A stretch of DNA of 64,000 nucleotides from Sphingomonas kyeonggiensis (lineage in GTDB: Bacteria; Pseudomonadota; Alphaproteobacteria; Sphingomonadales; Sphingomonadaceae): positions 186,001-250,000 of the forward strand of contig NZ_JACIEH010000001.1 of the NCBI RefSeq assembly GCF_014196745.1, in the 5' to 3' direction. The notes under the pieces were generated by a model. The model had not been told where the DNA came from. It ran no database searches and worked only from the letters and a program-made list of their open reading frames with translations. Shown piece by piece: positions 9,015 to 16,897 of the stretch. The translations under genes were made by a program, and so were the position numbers. How positions within the stretch are numbered: the stretch's first letter is position 1; each line of letters begins with the position of its first letter.

Positions 9015-10412
9015 TTGGCTGACTCCTATGACGTGATCGTGCTCGGTTCGGGCCCCGGCGGTTATGTGGCGGCGATCCGCGCCGCGCAGCTGGGCCTCAA
9101 GACGGCGATCGTCGAGCGCGAGCTGCTGGGCGGCATCTGCCTCAACTGGGGCTGCATCCCCACCAAGGCGCTGCTCCGCTCGTCCGAGATCTTCCACTAT
9201 ATGCAGCACGCCAAGGACTATGGCCTGGTCGCCGAGAAGATCAGCGCCGACCTGGACGCGGTGGTGAAGCGCTCGCGCGGCGTCGCCAAGCAGCTCAATC
9301 AGGGCGTCACGCACCTGATGAAGAAGAACAAGATCACGGTGCACATGGGCACCGGCGTGCTGACCGCGCCGGGCAAGCTGACCGTGACCGCCGAGGACGG
9401 CAAGAAGACCGACCTGGAGGCGAAGAACATCATCGTCGCCACCGGCGCCCGCGCCCGCGACCTGCCGTTCGCCAAGGCCGACGGCAAGCGCATCTGGACG
9501 TACCGGACGGCGATGACCCCGCCGGAGATGCCGACCAAGCTGCTGGTCATCGGCTCGGGCGCGATCGGCGTCGAGTTCGCCAGCTTCTACAACGACATGG
9601 GCGCCAAGGTGACCATCGTCGAGATGCTCGACCGGATCGTGCCGGTGGAGGACAAGGACGTCTCCGCGCACCTCGAGAAGCAGTTCAAGAAGCAGGGCAT
9701 GGACATCCGCACCGCGACAGGCGTCGAGAAGATCGACGTGACCGGCTCGGGCGTGAAGGCATCGATCAAGGGCAAGGACGGCAAGGTTACCGTCGAGGAG
9801 TTCAGCCACGTCATCGTCGCGGTCGGCATCGTGCCGAACACCGAGAATATCGGGCTGGAGACGCTGGGCGTGAAGACCGAGCGCGGCCACATCGTCACCG
9901 ACGCGGCGTGCAAGACCAACATCCCGGGCCTCTATGCGATCGGCGACGTCACCGCGCCGCCGTTCCTCGCGCACAAGGCGAGCCATGAGGGCGTGATCGC
10001 GGTCGAGGCGATTGCCGGCAAGCATCCGCACGCGATGGACGTACGCAACATCCCGGGCTGCACCTATTGCCACCCGCAGATCGCGTCGGTCGGCCTCACC
10101 GAGGCGAAGGCGAAGGAAGCCGGCTATGAAGTGAAGGTCGGCAACTTCCCCTTCATCGGCAACGGCAAGGCCATTGCGCTGGGCGAGGCGGAAGGCTTCG
10201 TGAAGACGGTGTTCGACGCCAAGACCGGCGAGCTGCTCGGCGCACACATGATCGGCGCGGAAGTGACCGAGATGATCCAGGGCTACACGATCGGCAAGAC
10301 GCTGGAGACCACCGAGGCCGAGCTGATGGAGACGGTGTTCCCGCACCCGACGATCAGCGAGACGATGCACGAAGCCGTGCTCGGCGCCTATGGCCGCGCG
10401 CTGCACATCTAA
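9015..10412 (+). CDS. lpdA: Dihydrolipoyl dehydrogenase (E3)
   Basis: The FAD-dependent E3 subunit re-oxidises dihydrolipoamide with NAD+. It is 465 aa. GSGPGG at the N-terminus binds FAD, GGICLNWGCIPTKALL holds the redox-active disulfide (C-x4-C), GSGAIGVEFASFY is the NAD-binding fold, and the C-terminus HPTISETMHEAV carries the catalytic His-Glu pair. The start is a TTG at 9015 with GAAGGA eight bases upstream; no ATG is available before the FAD motif. It belongs functionally with pdhC. Confidence 0.94.
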   Translation: MADSYDVIVLGSGPGGYVAAIRAAQLGLKTAIVERELLGGICLNWGCIPTKALLRSSEIFHYMQHAKDYGLVAEKISADLDAVVKRSRGVAKQLNQGVTHLMKKNKITVHMGTGVLTAPGKLTVTAEDGKKTDLEAKNIIVATGARARDLPFAKADGKRIWTYRTAMTPPEMPTKLLVIGSGAIGVEFASFYNDMGAKVTIVEMLDRIVPVEDKDVSAHLEKQFKKQGMDIRTATGVEKIDVTGSGVKASIKGKDGKVTVEEFSHVIVAVGIVPNTENIGLETLGVKTERGHIVTDAACKTNIPGLYAIGDVTAPPFLAHKASHEGVIAVEAIAGKHPHAMDVRNIPGCTYCHPQIASVGLTEAKAKEAGYEVKVGNFPFIGNGKAIALGEAEGFVKTVFDAKTGELLGAHMIGAEVTEMIQGYTIGKTLETTEAELMETVFPHPTISETMHEAVLGAYGRALHI

Positions 10413-10475
10413 GGGCCATTCACCCTTTGTTGCCGATCTCCTGCCATGTTCCGCGGAACTGGTGGGAGATTCGGC

Positions 10476-10868
10476 GTGCGTATGTTCAAGCTGGTCCTGT
10501 CGCTGTTGCCGCTGGTCTATGTCGGCGGCCTGCTTTTCTATTTCACCGGCTTCAACGGCTGGAACGACGGTGTGCTGGCGTCCGGGCTGGGGCCGACGGT
10601 GCTGGGCCTGGCCGCGGTCGGGCTGCTCCTCTGCATTCCGCTGATCTTCCGGCTGCTCAAGCTGGCGATCACGCCGCGCGGCCCGTCCGAATCGAAGGGC
10701 GGCGACCTGGAGGAAGCGGCGGAATCGAGTTTCGATGCGGATGCCGCGCTCGCCCGCTATCTTGCGCGCAAGGCCGCCGCGGGCGAGCCAATGCCCGATC
10801 CCTCCCAGGCGAGCTTCCCGCAAGGCGACGGCCAGCCGCGCCCGGTGTTCGGTCGCAAGATCGGATGA
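10476..10868 (+). CDS. Two-helix membrane protein of unknown function
   Basis: A 130-aa protein with two transmembrane segments (about 4-24 and 39-63) and a cytoplasmic, Asp/Glu- then Pro/Arg-rich tail containing SFDADAALARYLARKAA. GGGAG seven bases upstream favours the GTG at 10476 over the ATG at 10482. Proteins with this layout are common in sphingomonads; I know of no assigned role. The next gene starts 3 bases after its stop. Confidence 0.66.
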   Translation: MRMFKLVLSLLPLVYVGGLLFYFTGFNGWNDGVLASGLGPTVLGLAAVGLLLCIPLIFRLLKLAITPRGPSESKGGDLEEAAESSFDADAALARYLARKAAAGEPMPDPSQASFPQGDGQPRPVFGRKIG

Positions 10869-10871
10869 CCC

Positions 10872-12317
10872 ATGGTTGAGCCGGGCGCAACGGCGCTCCG
10901 GCGACTCTCCCCCGCGGCCCGGTTCGGGCTTGGCGCGGCGCTGCTCTGCATCCTCAGCCTGGCATTCTTCTGGCCGGGCGTCGCGCTGTACGACAGCGTC
11001 TCGCAATATCAGCAGGTCGTCTCGGGTTCCTATCATGACTGGCACCCGCCGATCATGGCCCGCCTCTGGTCGCTGTTCCGTGGCGCGGGCTGGCACGGCC
11101 AGTCGCCGATGTTCGCGCTGCAGCTGCTGCTCTACTGGGGCGGACTGGGGCTGATCGCCGCGGCGCTGGCGAGGGTCGGCGCGTGGAAATCCGCCATCGC
11201 GGCGTTGGCGCTGGGTCTGTGGCCGCCCTTCCTCGCCTGGGACGCCGCGGTGCTCAAGGACGGGCAGATGGCCAGCGCGATGCTGGCCGCGACCGGGCTG
11301 GTGGGATGGCGGCGGCTGACGGGGCAGGAGCTGCGCGGGATCGACCGGGCGGCAGTGATCCTGCTGCTCGGCTATGCGGTGCTGGTCCGTGCCAATGCAA
11401 TCTTCGCGGTGGCGCCCCTCGCGGTCGGCCTGCTCGCCCCGTGGGAGTGGCGGCGCTGGCCGACGCGGTTCGCGCTCATCGCCGTCGGCACGCTGGCGGT
11501 GCTGGCGATGGCGCCGCGGATCAACCATGGCCTGCTCGGCGCCGACGCCAGTGGTGTGGAGGCGACCCAGCCGATCTTCGACATGGCGGGCATCGCGCAC
11601 CGCGCCGGCCCCGATGCGGTGCCACTGCTGTCGCGCGGTACCTGGCAGAAGGTGGACGCCGAACGCTGCTATACGCCGGTATTCTGGGACGTCTTCGCCA
11701 GCGGCCGGCGCTGCGGCTTCATCCAGGACGATCTGGACGGGCGCCCGACTCGCGAGATATTCATGGGCTGGACGGGGGCGATCCGCGCCCATCCCGGCGC
11801 CTATGCGTCGCACCGGCTCGCGCACTGGAACATGACGATGCGCTGGCTGGTGCCCTGGCACCTTCCGCTGGCCCGGCCCGAGGCCGGATCGGAGCCCAAT
11901 GATTTCGGCCTCGGTTCGCCCGCGCGGATCGTCGAGCCCTATGATGCGCTGGCCGGAGAGCTGATCGACAGCCCGCTCGGCGCGCCGATCCTGGCGCTGG
12001 CGACGGCGCTTGCCGTGCTGGCGCTGGCCCGGCCCGCCGCGAGCCCGGCCCATGCGCTCGCCGTGCCACTGGCACTCTCGGCGACCGCGATGGAGCTGAG
12101 CTTCCTCGTCGTCAGCATCTCGAGCGACTGGCGCTATCATCTCTGGTCGATGCTGGCCGCCTGGCTGGCTGCGATACTATTGCTTACCCGCCCGGTGCCG
12201 CGCCGGCCGGCGAGAATCGCTCTGGCGCTCATATTGCTGGTCGGCGTGACTTCGCTTGGAGGCAGGATATTGCTTCCGTCAATTGGCGATAATTACGAGG
12301 ACCTCATTGGCGATTGA
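10872..12317 (+). CDS. Polytopic membrane protein, possibly GT-C-type glycosyltransferase
   Basis: A 481-aa protein with around ten hydrophobic helices. After helix 1 a periplasmic loop reads YDSVSQYQQVVSGSYHDWHPP; an Asp in the first large external loop and the DWHPP motif resemble polyisoprenyl-phosphate-sugar-dependent GT-C enzymes of the PMT/ArnT type. That match is by pattern only. A large external loop (about 205-300) with several Cys/Trp residues follows the middle helices. It starts right after the preceding membrane gene. Confidence 0.6.
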   Translation: MVEPGATALRRLSPAARFGLGAALLCILSLAFFWPGVALYDSVSQYQQVVSGSYHDWHPPIMARLWSLFRGAGWHGQSPMFALQLLLYWGGLGLIAAALARVGAWKSAIAALALGLWPPFLAWDAAVLKDGQMASAMLAATGLVGWRRLTGQELRGIDRAAVILLLGYAVLVRANAIFAVAPLAVGLLAPWEWRRWPTRFALIAVGTLAVLAMAPRINHGLLGADASGVEATQPIFDMAGIAHRAGPDAVPLLSRGTWQKVDAERCYTPVFWDVFASGRRCGFIQDDLDGRPTREIFMGWTGAIRAHPGAYASHRLAHWNMTMRWLVPWHLPLARPEAGSEPNDFGLGSPARIVEPYDALAGELIDSPLGAPILALATALAVLALARPAASPAHALAVPLALSATAMELSFLVVSISSDWRYHLWSMLAAWLAAILLLTRPVPRRPARIALALILLVGVTSLGGRILLPSIGDNYEDLIGD

Positions 12318-12359
12318 ACCGTTACGCATGGGTAACCATGAAGATAACGGAGATACGGC

Positions 12360-12704
12360 TTGCCGCAGCGCGACGACCATGAGGAGATATGGCGCAAGTT
12401 CCACCAGGTGGTGAACATGGCGCCGGCGGAAATCGAGGATTGGCTGGAGACGAACGAGAGCCGCAAGGTGGGCTTCAAGCGGGACGGCGGAGAGAGCATC
12501 GGCCATGCGTCGGGCCGGCGGATCGTCGGGATATTGCGGACCAGGAAGGAAGATCTCGACGGCGGCGACTATGCCCATATGCGCAAGGTGATCGGCTTCG
12601 TCGCCCGCCACCGTGCCCAGGGGCCGCACGAGGAGTATCGCATCCCCACCTCGCGCTGGCGCTATTCGCTGATGAACTGGGGGCATGATCCGCTCAAGGA
12701 TTGA
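12360..12704 (+). CDS. DUF3140 domain protein
   Basis: A 114-aa basic protein with the DUF3140 pattern: VNMAPAEIEDWLETNESRKVG, then GHASGRRIVGILRTRK and YAHMRKVIGFVARH. Its function is unknown. The start is a TTG at 12360 with GGAG seven bases upstream; there is no ATG before the conserved region. Confidence 0.82.
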   Translation: MPQRDDHEEIWRKFHQVVNMAPAEIEDWLETNESRKVGFKRDGGESIGHASGRRIVGILRTRKEDLDGGDYAHMRKVIGFVARHRAQGPHEEYRIPTSRWRYSLMNWGHDPLKD

Positions 12705-12726
12705 GCGACGGGCCGATGGGGGCGGA

Positions 12727-13317
12727 ATGGATATCGAGAGCAGGCTGAAGGCGACGGGCCTGCGGCAGCCAGTCACGGTGCTGTGGTTTTCGGTGCCGAG
12801 AGCCAGCGTCAGCGCGGTCTTCTTCGCGATTTGCGCCGCCATCGGCTTCTACATGGCCTGGAGTTTCCACCTTCATCCGGATCAGTTGCTGTCCGGGCGC
12901 AGCGCGTGGCTGGGGGTGGGCCACGGCATGGCGGGCTTCCTGCTCGGTCTGGTGCTCGGGGCATTGGCGCTAGGCTATGCTGTCCGCGCCCTGTTCATCC
13001 TTGCGACGTGGCGCCCGGCCATCGCCATGACGGCTTCGGGGATAGAGATCAGCCGGGCCGTCAGTCGGCACGCGCTATTGCGCTATGATCAGATCGTTCG
13101 GGTGCAGACCGAGCGTCGCGAGGCACGTCATCGCTTCGCGTTCCGTGTCCACCGAAAGCCGACCAGCTTCTATCTGGTCGTCCATCATAACGCCGTGCCC
13201 GATGCGAAACCCGTGCGGATATGGAGCCGCGACCTGCGCGGAGGTCATCGCGGTGCCCATCGTTTCGCAGGTACCCTTCGCCGCACGCTCGTGCTGCACC
13301 GTGAGGGACGCGTTTAG
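12727..13317 (+). CDS. Membrane protein of unknown function
   Basis: A 196-aa protein with two hydrophobic helices (about 26-47 and 62-88) followed by a soluble, beta-rich C-terminus (AIAMTASGIEISRAVSRHAL onward) of the size and pattern of a PH-like or DUF domain seen in other two-helix proteins. No family is identified with confidence. The ATG at 12727 has GGGGGCGG ahead of it. Its stop overlaps the end of the convergent GFA gene. Confidence 0.6.
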   Translation: MDIESRLKATGLRQPVTVLWFSVPRASVSAVFFAICAAIGFYMAWSFHLHPDQLLSGRSAWLGVGHGMAGFLLGLVLGALALGYAVRALFILATWRPAIAMTASGIEISRAVSRHALLRYDQIVRVQTERREARHRFAFRVHRKPTSFYLVVHHNAVPDAKPVRIWSRDLRGGHRGAHRFAGTLRRTLVLHREGRV

Positions 13318-13769
13318 CCCTGCGCCGCATATTCCGTCGTCAGCGTCTCCCAGTCGTTCCAGTCCGGATCGCCCGGATAGCTGCGGGTGGCCCGGGTCTC
13401 GACCCAGGGGAGCTTCTCGCTGGCCCAGGTCTCGAGAAAGGGCGGCAGATCGTCGGGGGTGTCGAGCGCGGTCGTGCGAATGTTGACGAACCAGTCGATC
13501 CCTTCGGCGCGGGTGAAGACCCAGCTCTTGCAATGGTCGCAGTGATAATGGTGCGCGACCGGGCCGTGCAGGCCGCCGATCACCGGCTCGCCCTGCAGCA
13601 GGGCGAAGGCATCCGCCGGCACGGTCAGCGTCAGCGAGAAGGCGCTGCCGCTCATCTTCTGGCAGCCGGTGCAGTGGCAGGCGCTGCTGAGCATCGGCGC
13701 GCCGTTCAGCCGGAAGCGCAGTGCGCCGCAGCGGCATCCGCCCTCATGCGCTTCGGTCCAGTCGGTCAT
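13314..13769 (-). CDS. GFA/CENP-V-type zinc-binding protein
   Basis: A 151-aa protein of the GFA family, built around two zinc sites. The conserved cysteines are present: GCRCGALRF, CHCTGCQK and CDHCKSW. Some members act on S-hydroxymethyl-glutathione, but many have no known substrate, so no reaction is assigned. The start at 13769 precedes the first Cys motif at the usual distance. Confidence 0.86.
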   Translation of the reverse strand: MTDWTEAHEGGCRCGALRFRLNGAPMLSSACHCTGCQKMSGSAFSLTLTVPADAFALLQGEPVIGGLHGPVAHHYHCDHCKSWVFTRAEGIDWFVNIRTTALDTPDDLPPFLETWASEKLPWVETRATRSYPGDPDWNDWETLTTEYAAQG

Positions 13770-13870
13770 CACCCATCTCCCTCTTCGTTTCGCCGCATCC
13801 TGCCGCATGGGCCGGAACGGTGCCCCTATGCCCGCGTTCCTTTCTGCAAAACAGGAGAGGGAATAGCTGC

Positions 13871-14473
13871 ATGCACAAATACTTCTTCGCGCTCGGGCTC
13901 GGCCCGGCGGTGGCGCTCAGCGCCTGCGGGGGCAGCGAGCCCGTGACCACGGTCGACAATATCGTCGCCACCGACACGATCATTCCCGAGAACAGCATCG
14001 ACGCCAATGCGGCGAGCGGCACCGACGTCAACATGACTTCGGGTGCGGTGACGATGACCGGGCAGATCTTCGCCGACACCGTTGGGGCGAGCGACGTCTA
14101 TGAGATCGAGGCGGGCAAGCTGGCCCAGCAAAAGGCGACCGTGCAGGCGCTCAAGGACTTTGGCGGGATGATGGTGACCGCCCACGCCGGATCGACCGCC
14201 AGGCTCAAGGTGGCGGGCGGCAAGGCGACGCCGGCGATCAAGCCGGATTCCAGGCTCAGCGCCGAGCAGGAAGCGAACCTCGCCACGCTGCGCCAGGCGA
14301 CGGGATCGGATTTCGACACCGCCTACAAGGCCCAGCAGGTCGTCGCGCACGAAAAGGCGCTGGCGGCGGTGAAGGACTATGCGGCGAGCGGCACGGTGCC
14401 CGAGTTCAAGGCCTTCGCGGCCGAGGTGGCGCCGGTGGTGCAGTCGCACCTGGACAAGATCCGGGGGCTGTAG
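13871..14473 (+). CDS. DUF4142 lipoprotein
   Basis: A 200-aa exported protein whose lipobox LSAC (Cys at residue 17) marks it as a lipoprotein. The C-terminal 130 residues form the helical DUF4142 domain (EIEAGKLAQQKATVQALKDF ... HEKALAAVKDYA ... VQSHLDKI), a ferritin-like bundle family found in the envelope of many proteobacteria. Function is unknown. It faces the bactofilin gene across a shared terminator hairpin. Confidence 0.85.
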   Translation: MHKYFFALGLGPAVALSACGGSEPVTTVDNIVATDTIIPENSIDANAASGTDVNMTSGAVTMTGQIFADTVGASDVYEIEAGKLAQQKATVQALKDFGGMMVTAHAGSTARLKVAGGKATPAIKPDSRLSAEQEANLATLRQATGSDFDTAYKAQQVVAHEKALAAVKDYAASGTVPEFKAFAAEVAPVVQSHLDKIRGL

Positions 14474-14501
14474 AACGCTTCCCCCTGGCGGGGGAGGATA
14501 A

Positions 14502-14545
14502 GGAAAGGGCACGCTCTCGTGGGAGAGCGCGCCCTTCCTGTTTTG
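14502..14545. terminator. Bidirectional terminator between DUF4142 and bactofilin genes
   Basis: A long hairpin (GGAAAGGGC...GCCCTTCC with CGCTCTC/GAGAGCG inside, loop GTGG) is followed by CTGTTTT. It lies between convergent genes and can serve both. Confidence 0.7.
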
Positions 14546-14561
14546 CCGAAAAGGCGGGAGC

Positions 14562-15050
14562 CTATTCGTTCGCCGCCGTCGCGAAGGGCGAGGGGGCCGC
14601 CTCGACCGCGCGCGGGCCCGAGGGTGCGACCGGGGCCGCGGCCGGAACGGTGCTCATGTGCTTCAGGCGGCCGTCGATATGGCCACCATTCTCGATGGTG
14701 ATGTTCTCGTACTCGACGTCGCCGGTGATCTTGGCCGAGCGCTCGATGGTGAGCTGGCGGACGCGCACCGTGCCCTCGATCGCGCCGGCGAGGCGGGCCG
14801 TCTCGGCAGTGACGTTGCCGAACACCTGGCTGTCGGCGCCCTGGGCGAGGCTGCCGCAATTGACGTCGCCTTCGATACGGCCGTCGATGTGGAGGTCGGC
14901 GCTGGCCGTGATATTGCCGGTCACGGTCACGTCCGGACCGATCACCGAAAACATGCCGCGCTTGCCGCCATTGCCGGCCTGCTGCGGCGGAGCCGGCGGC
15001 ATTGCCGGACGCTCGTCACGATCGCGACCACGATTATTACCGTTGAACAT
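14562..15050 (-). CDS. Bactofilin (polymer-forming cytoskeletal protein)
   Basis: A 162-aa protein whose centre (about 35-125) is a bactofilin right-handed beta-helix: repeated short strands such as VIGPDVTVTGNITASADLHI, DGRIEGDVN and GTVRVRQLTIERSAKITGDV. Unstructured charged N- and Pro/Ala-rich C-terminal tails flank it, as is usual. It polymerises at the membrane and helps cell shape or stalk formation in relatives such as Caulobacter. Its Shine-Dalgarno lies inside the stop region of the upstream gene, 5 bases away, so the two are co-transcribed. Confidence 0.9.
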   Translation of the reverse strand: MFNGNNRGRDRDERPAMPPAPPQQAGNGGKRGMFSVIGPDVTVTGNITASADLHIDGRIEGDVNCGSLAQGADSQVFGNVTAETARLAGAIEGTVRVRQLTIERSAKITGDVEYENITIENGGHIDGRLKHMSTVPAAAPVAPSGPRAVEAAPSPFATAANE

Positions 15051-15055
15051 TCACG

Positions 15056-15622
15056 CTACTCCCCAAATTCGGAACCCGAATCCCTTGGGATATCCCTAGC
15101 ATAACGCAGGGAAACGGGCACCGACCAAAAGCGGGGCCAAAAGCGCGGCATGCGTTCCAGAGAGGGATTGTCGTTCGCTGCGGGGCTGCGGGCGCGGCAG
15201 AACCACGCGGCGGCGAGCATCGTTCCGCCAGCGACTCCCGCCGCCACCGGCCCCGCACCCAGCGCGGCGAGTGCGCCGATGAGTGCCGGCAGCGCGGCGA
15301 ATCGCTCGCGCGGGAGCAGCGCGACGGCGAGGGTGGTCGGCACCAGCAGCGCGGCGGTGCCGATGTGCGGAAAGACGATCAGCGGGATCAGCGCGGCCGG
15401 CAGCGCTGCCTTGGCCGGCGACCCGGCGGGCAGGGCGGTGAGCTGGGCGAAGTGCCAGGCGAGGAAGCCGGCGCCGGCGACGATCGCCAGCCCGAACGCC
15501 TCCCAGCCGAGCAGCGTGGCGGGGCCGGACAGGGCCGGGCCGAAGGCGCCGAGCAGCAGGGTTGCCGCGAGTGCGGCCAGCGCCGCGGCGAGCGGCTTGA
15601 ATCGGGGGGCGTAACGAACCAT
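15056..15622 (-). CDS. Hydrophobic membrane protein upstream of bactofilin
   Basis: A 188-aa Ala/Leu-rich protein with about five predicted membrane helices and a basic C-terminal tail (RMPRFWPRFWSVPVSLRYARD). I do not recognise a family. It is the first gene of a two-gene unit with the bactofilin, where M23 peptidases or other wall enzymes are often found in relatives; this protein has no such motif. Confidence 0.55.
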   Translation of the reverse strand: MVRYAPRFKPLAAALAALAATLLLGAFGPALSGPATLLGWEAFGLAIVAGAGFLAWHFAQLTALPAGSPAKAALPAALIPLIVFPHIGTAALLVPTTLAVALLPRERFAALPALIGALAALGAGPVAAGVAGGTMLAAAWFCRARSPAANDNPSLERMPRFWPRFWSVPVSLRYARDIPRDSGSEFGE

Positions 15623-15677
15623 CTATTCGTTCTAGCCCGGCGTTGGTTGACGCTCTCTTATCCCGCCGGCGAGTCAG

Positions 15678-15706
15678 TTGACCCGCCAAGCCCCCCTCGC
15701 TATAGG
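15678..15706 (+). promoter_or_regulatory. Promoter of the str operon
   Basis: TTGACC, a 17-base spacer and TATAGG, followed by a GC-rich start region. It lies about 185 bases before rpsL, on the right strand, and no other gene intervenes. Confidence 0.75.
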
Positions 15707-15786
15707 CGCCCCCGTCCCACAAGGGACCGGCACGTCCGGTCGCGATTCCTTTTGGGGCAAGAGCTGAACGTTGCTGGAGACGCAAT

Positions 15787-15823
15787 GGCCCGGGGGGTCG
15801 AGTACACCCGGGGCCTTTTCGTA
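15787..15823 (+). promoter_or_regulatory. Terminator-like hairpin in the rpsL leader (possible attenuator)
   Basis: GGCCCGGGG...CCCGGGGCC can pair (five plus three base pairs with one mismatch) and is followed directly by TTTTCGTA. It lies between the str promoter and rpsL, so transcripts have to read through it. Attenuation is an inference from position. Confidence 0.45.
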
Positions 15824-15890
15824 TTCTCAAACACAGGGTTCCAGCAAAGTAACCGCCGGCCCAGCCGGTAACATAAAGGTGAAGGGCTTC

Positions 15891-16262
15891 ATGCCGACGA
15901 TTAACCAGCTGGTCCGCAAGGGCCGCGAACCGCAGAAGGCCAAGTCGAAGGTCCCTGCGATGGAGCAGAACCCGCAGAAGCGCGGTGTTTGCACCCGCGT
16001 CTACACGACGACTCCGAAGAAGCCGAACTCGGCGCTCCGCAAGGTTGCGAAGGTCCGCCTGACCAACCAGCGCGAAGTCATCAGCTACATCCCGGGCGAA
16101 GGTCACAACCTTCAGGAGCACTCGGTTGTTCTGATCCGCGGCGGCCGTGTCCGCGATCTTCCCGGCGTTCGCTACCACGTCCTGCGCGGCGTGCTCGATA
16201 CGCAGGGCGTCAAGGATCGTCGCCAGTCGCGTTCGAAGTACGGCGCCAAGCGTCCGAAGTAA
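15891..16262 (+). CDS. rpsL: 30S ribosomal protein S12
   Basis: S12, 123 aa, lines the decoding centre and is the classic streptomycin-response protein. [14 protein letters not shown] holds Lys43, which is unchanged, and the [11 protein letters not shown] segment is standard. In [12 protein letters not shown], however, residue 88 is Arg, whereas E. coli and most bacteria have Lys; K88R (K87R without the Met) is a known resistance change in E. coli. It is the first gene of the str operon, and the start [12 protein letters not shown] is canonical. Confidence 0.98.
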   Translation: MPTINQLVRKGREPQKAKSKVPAMEQNPQKRGVCTRVYTTTPKKPNSALRKVAKVRLTNQREVISYIPGEGHNLQEHSVVLIRGGRVRDLPGVRYHVLRGVLDTQGVKDRRQSRSKYGAKRPK

Positions 16263-16325
16263 TCACAGCCATAGTAAGCCCCGGACGGGTTCCGGACACG
16301 CTGAAGGTTTAGAAGGAAATTCAAG

Positions 16326-16796
16326 ATGGCTCGTCGTCGTCGCCCAGAAAAGCGCGAAATCCTGCCGGATCCCAAGTTCGGTGATATCGTCCTTTCGAAG
16401 TTCATGAACTCGGTCATGCTGGACGGTAAGAAGTCCGTTGCCGAGGGCATCGTCTATTCGGCCATGGAAACCGTCGAAGCGCGCGCCAAGCGCGATCCGA
16501 TCGGTGTGTTCCATGACGCGCTGAACAACATCAAGCCGGGCATCGAAGTCCGCAGCCGCCGCGTCGGCGGTGCGACCTACCAGGTTCCGGTCGAAGTCCG
16601 TCCGGAGCGTGCCCAGGCGCTCGCGATCCGCTGGCTGATCACGTCTGCGCGCAACCGCAGCGAGAACACCATGTCGGCGCGCCTCTCGGGCGAGCTGCTC
16701 GACGCTTCGAACAACCGCGGCAACGCGGTGAAGAAGCGTGAAGACACCCACCGTATGGCCGAGGCGAACCGCGCCTTCAGCCACTACCGCTGGTAA
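16326..16796 (+). CDS. rpsG: 30S ribosomal protein S7
   Basis: S7, 156 aa, nucleates assembly of the 30S head and contacts the E-site t[23 protein letters not shown] and the C-terminal AFSHYRW are typical. It follows rpsL by 63 bases in the str operon. Confidence 0.98.
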   Translation: MARRRRPEKREILPDPKFGDIVLSKFMNSVMLDGKKSVAEGIVYSAMETVEARAKRDPIGVFHDALNNIKPGIEVRSRRVGGATYQVPVEVRPERAQALAIRWLITSARNRSENTMSARLSGELLDASNNRGNAVKKREDTHRMAEANRAFSHYRW

Positions 16797-16897
16797 GTCT
16801 TTCTCCAGCGCCGGCTCGTCTGGCGCTGGAAATTTTCGTTCCTACATATCGGGGAGCTGGATCGTCCGGCTCCCCACATCCTTAAGGAAACCAGGTC

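Noticed and set aside
8979..12140. A 1053-codon minus-strand frame opposite lpdA and membrane genes
   Set aside because: Composition (His/Arg/Asp/Gly-rich, no domains) is typical of antisense shadows in high-GC DNA; the plus strand carries lpdA and coherent membrane proteins.
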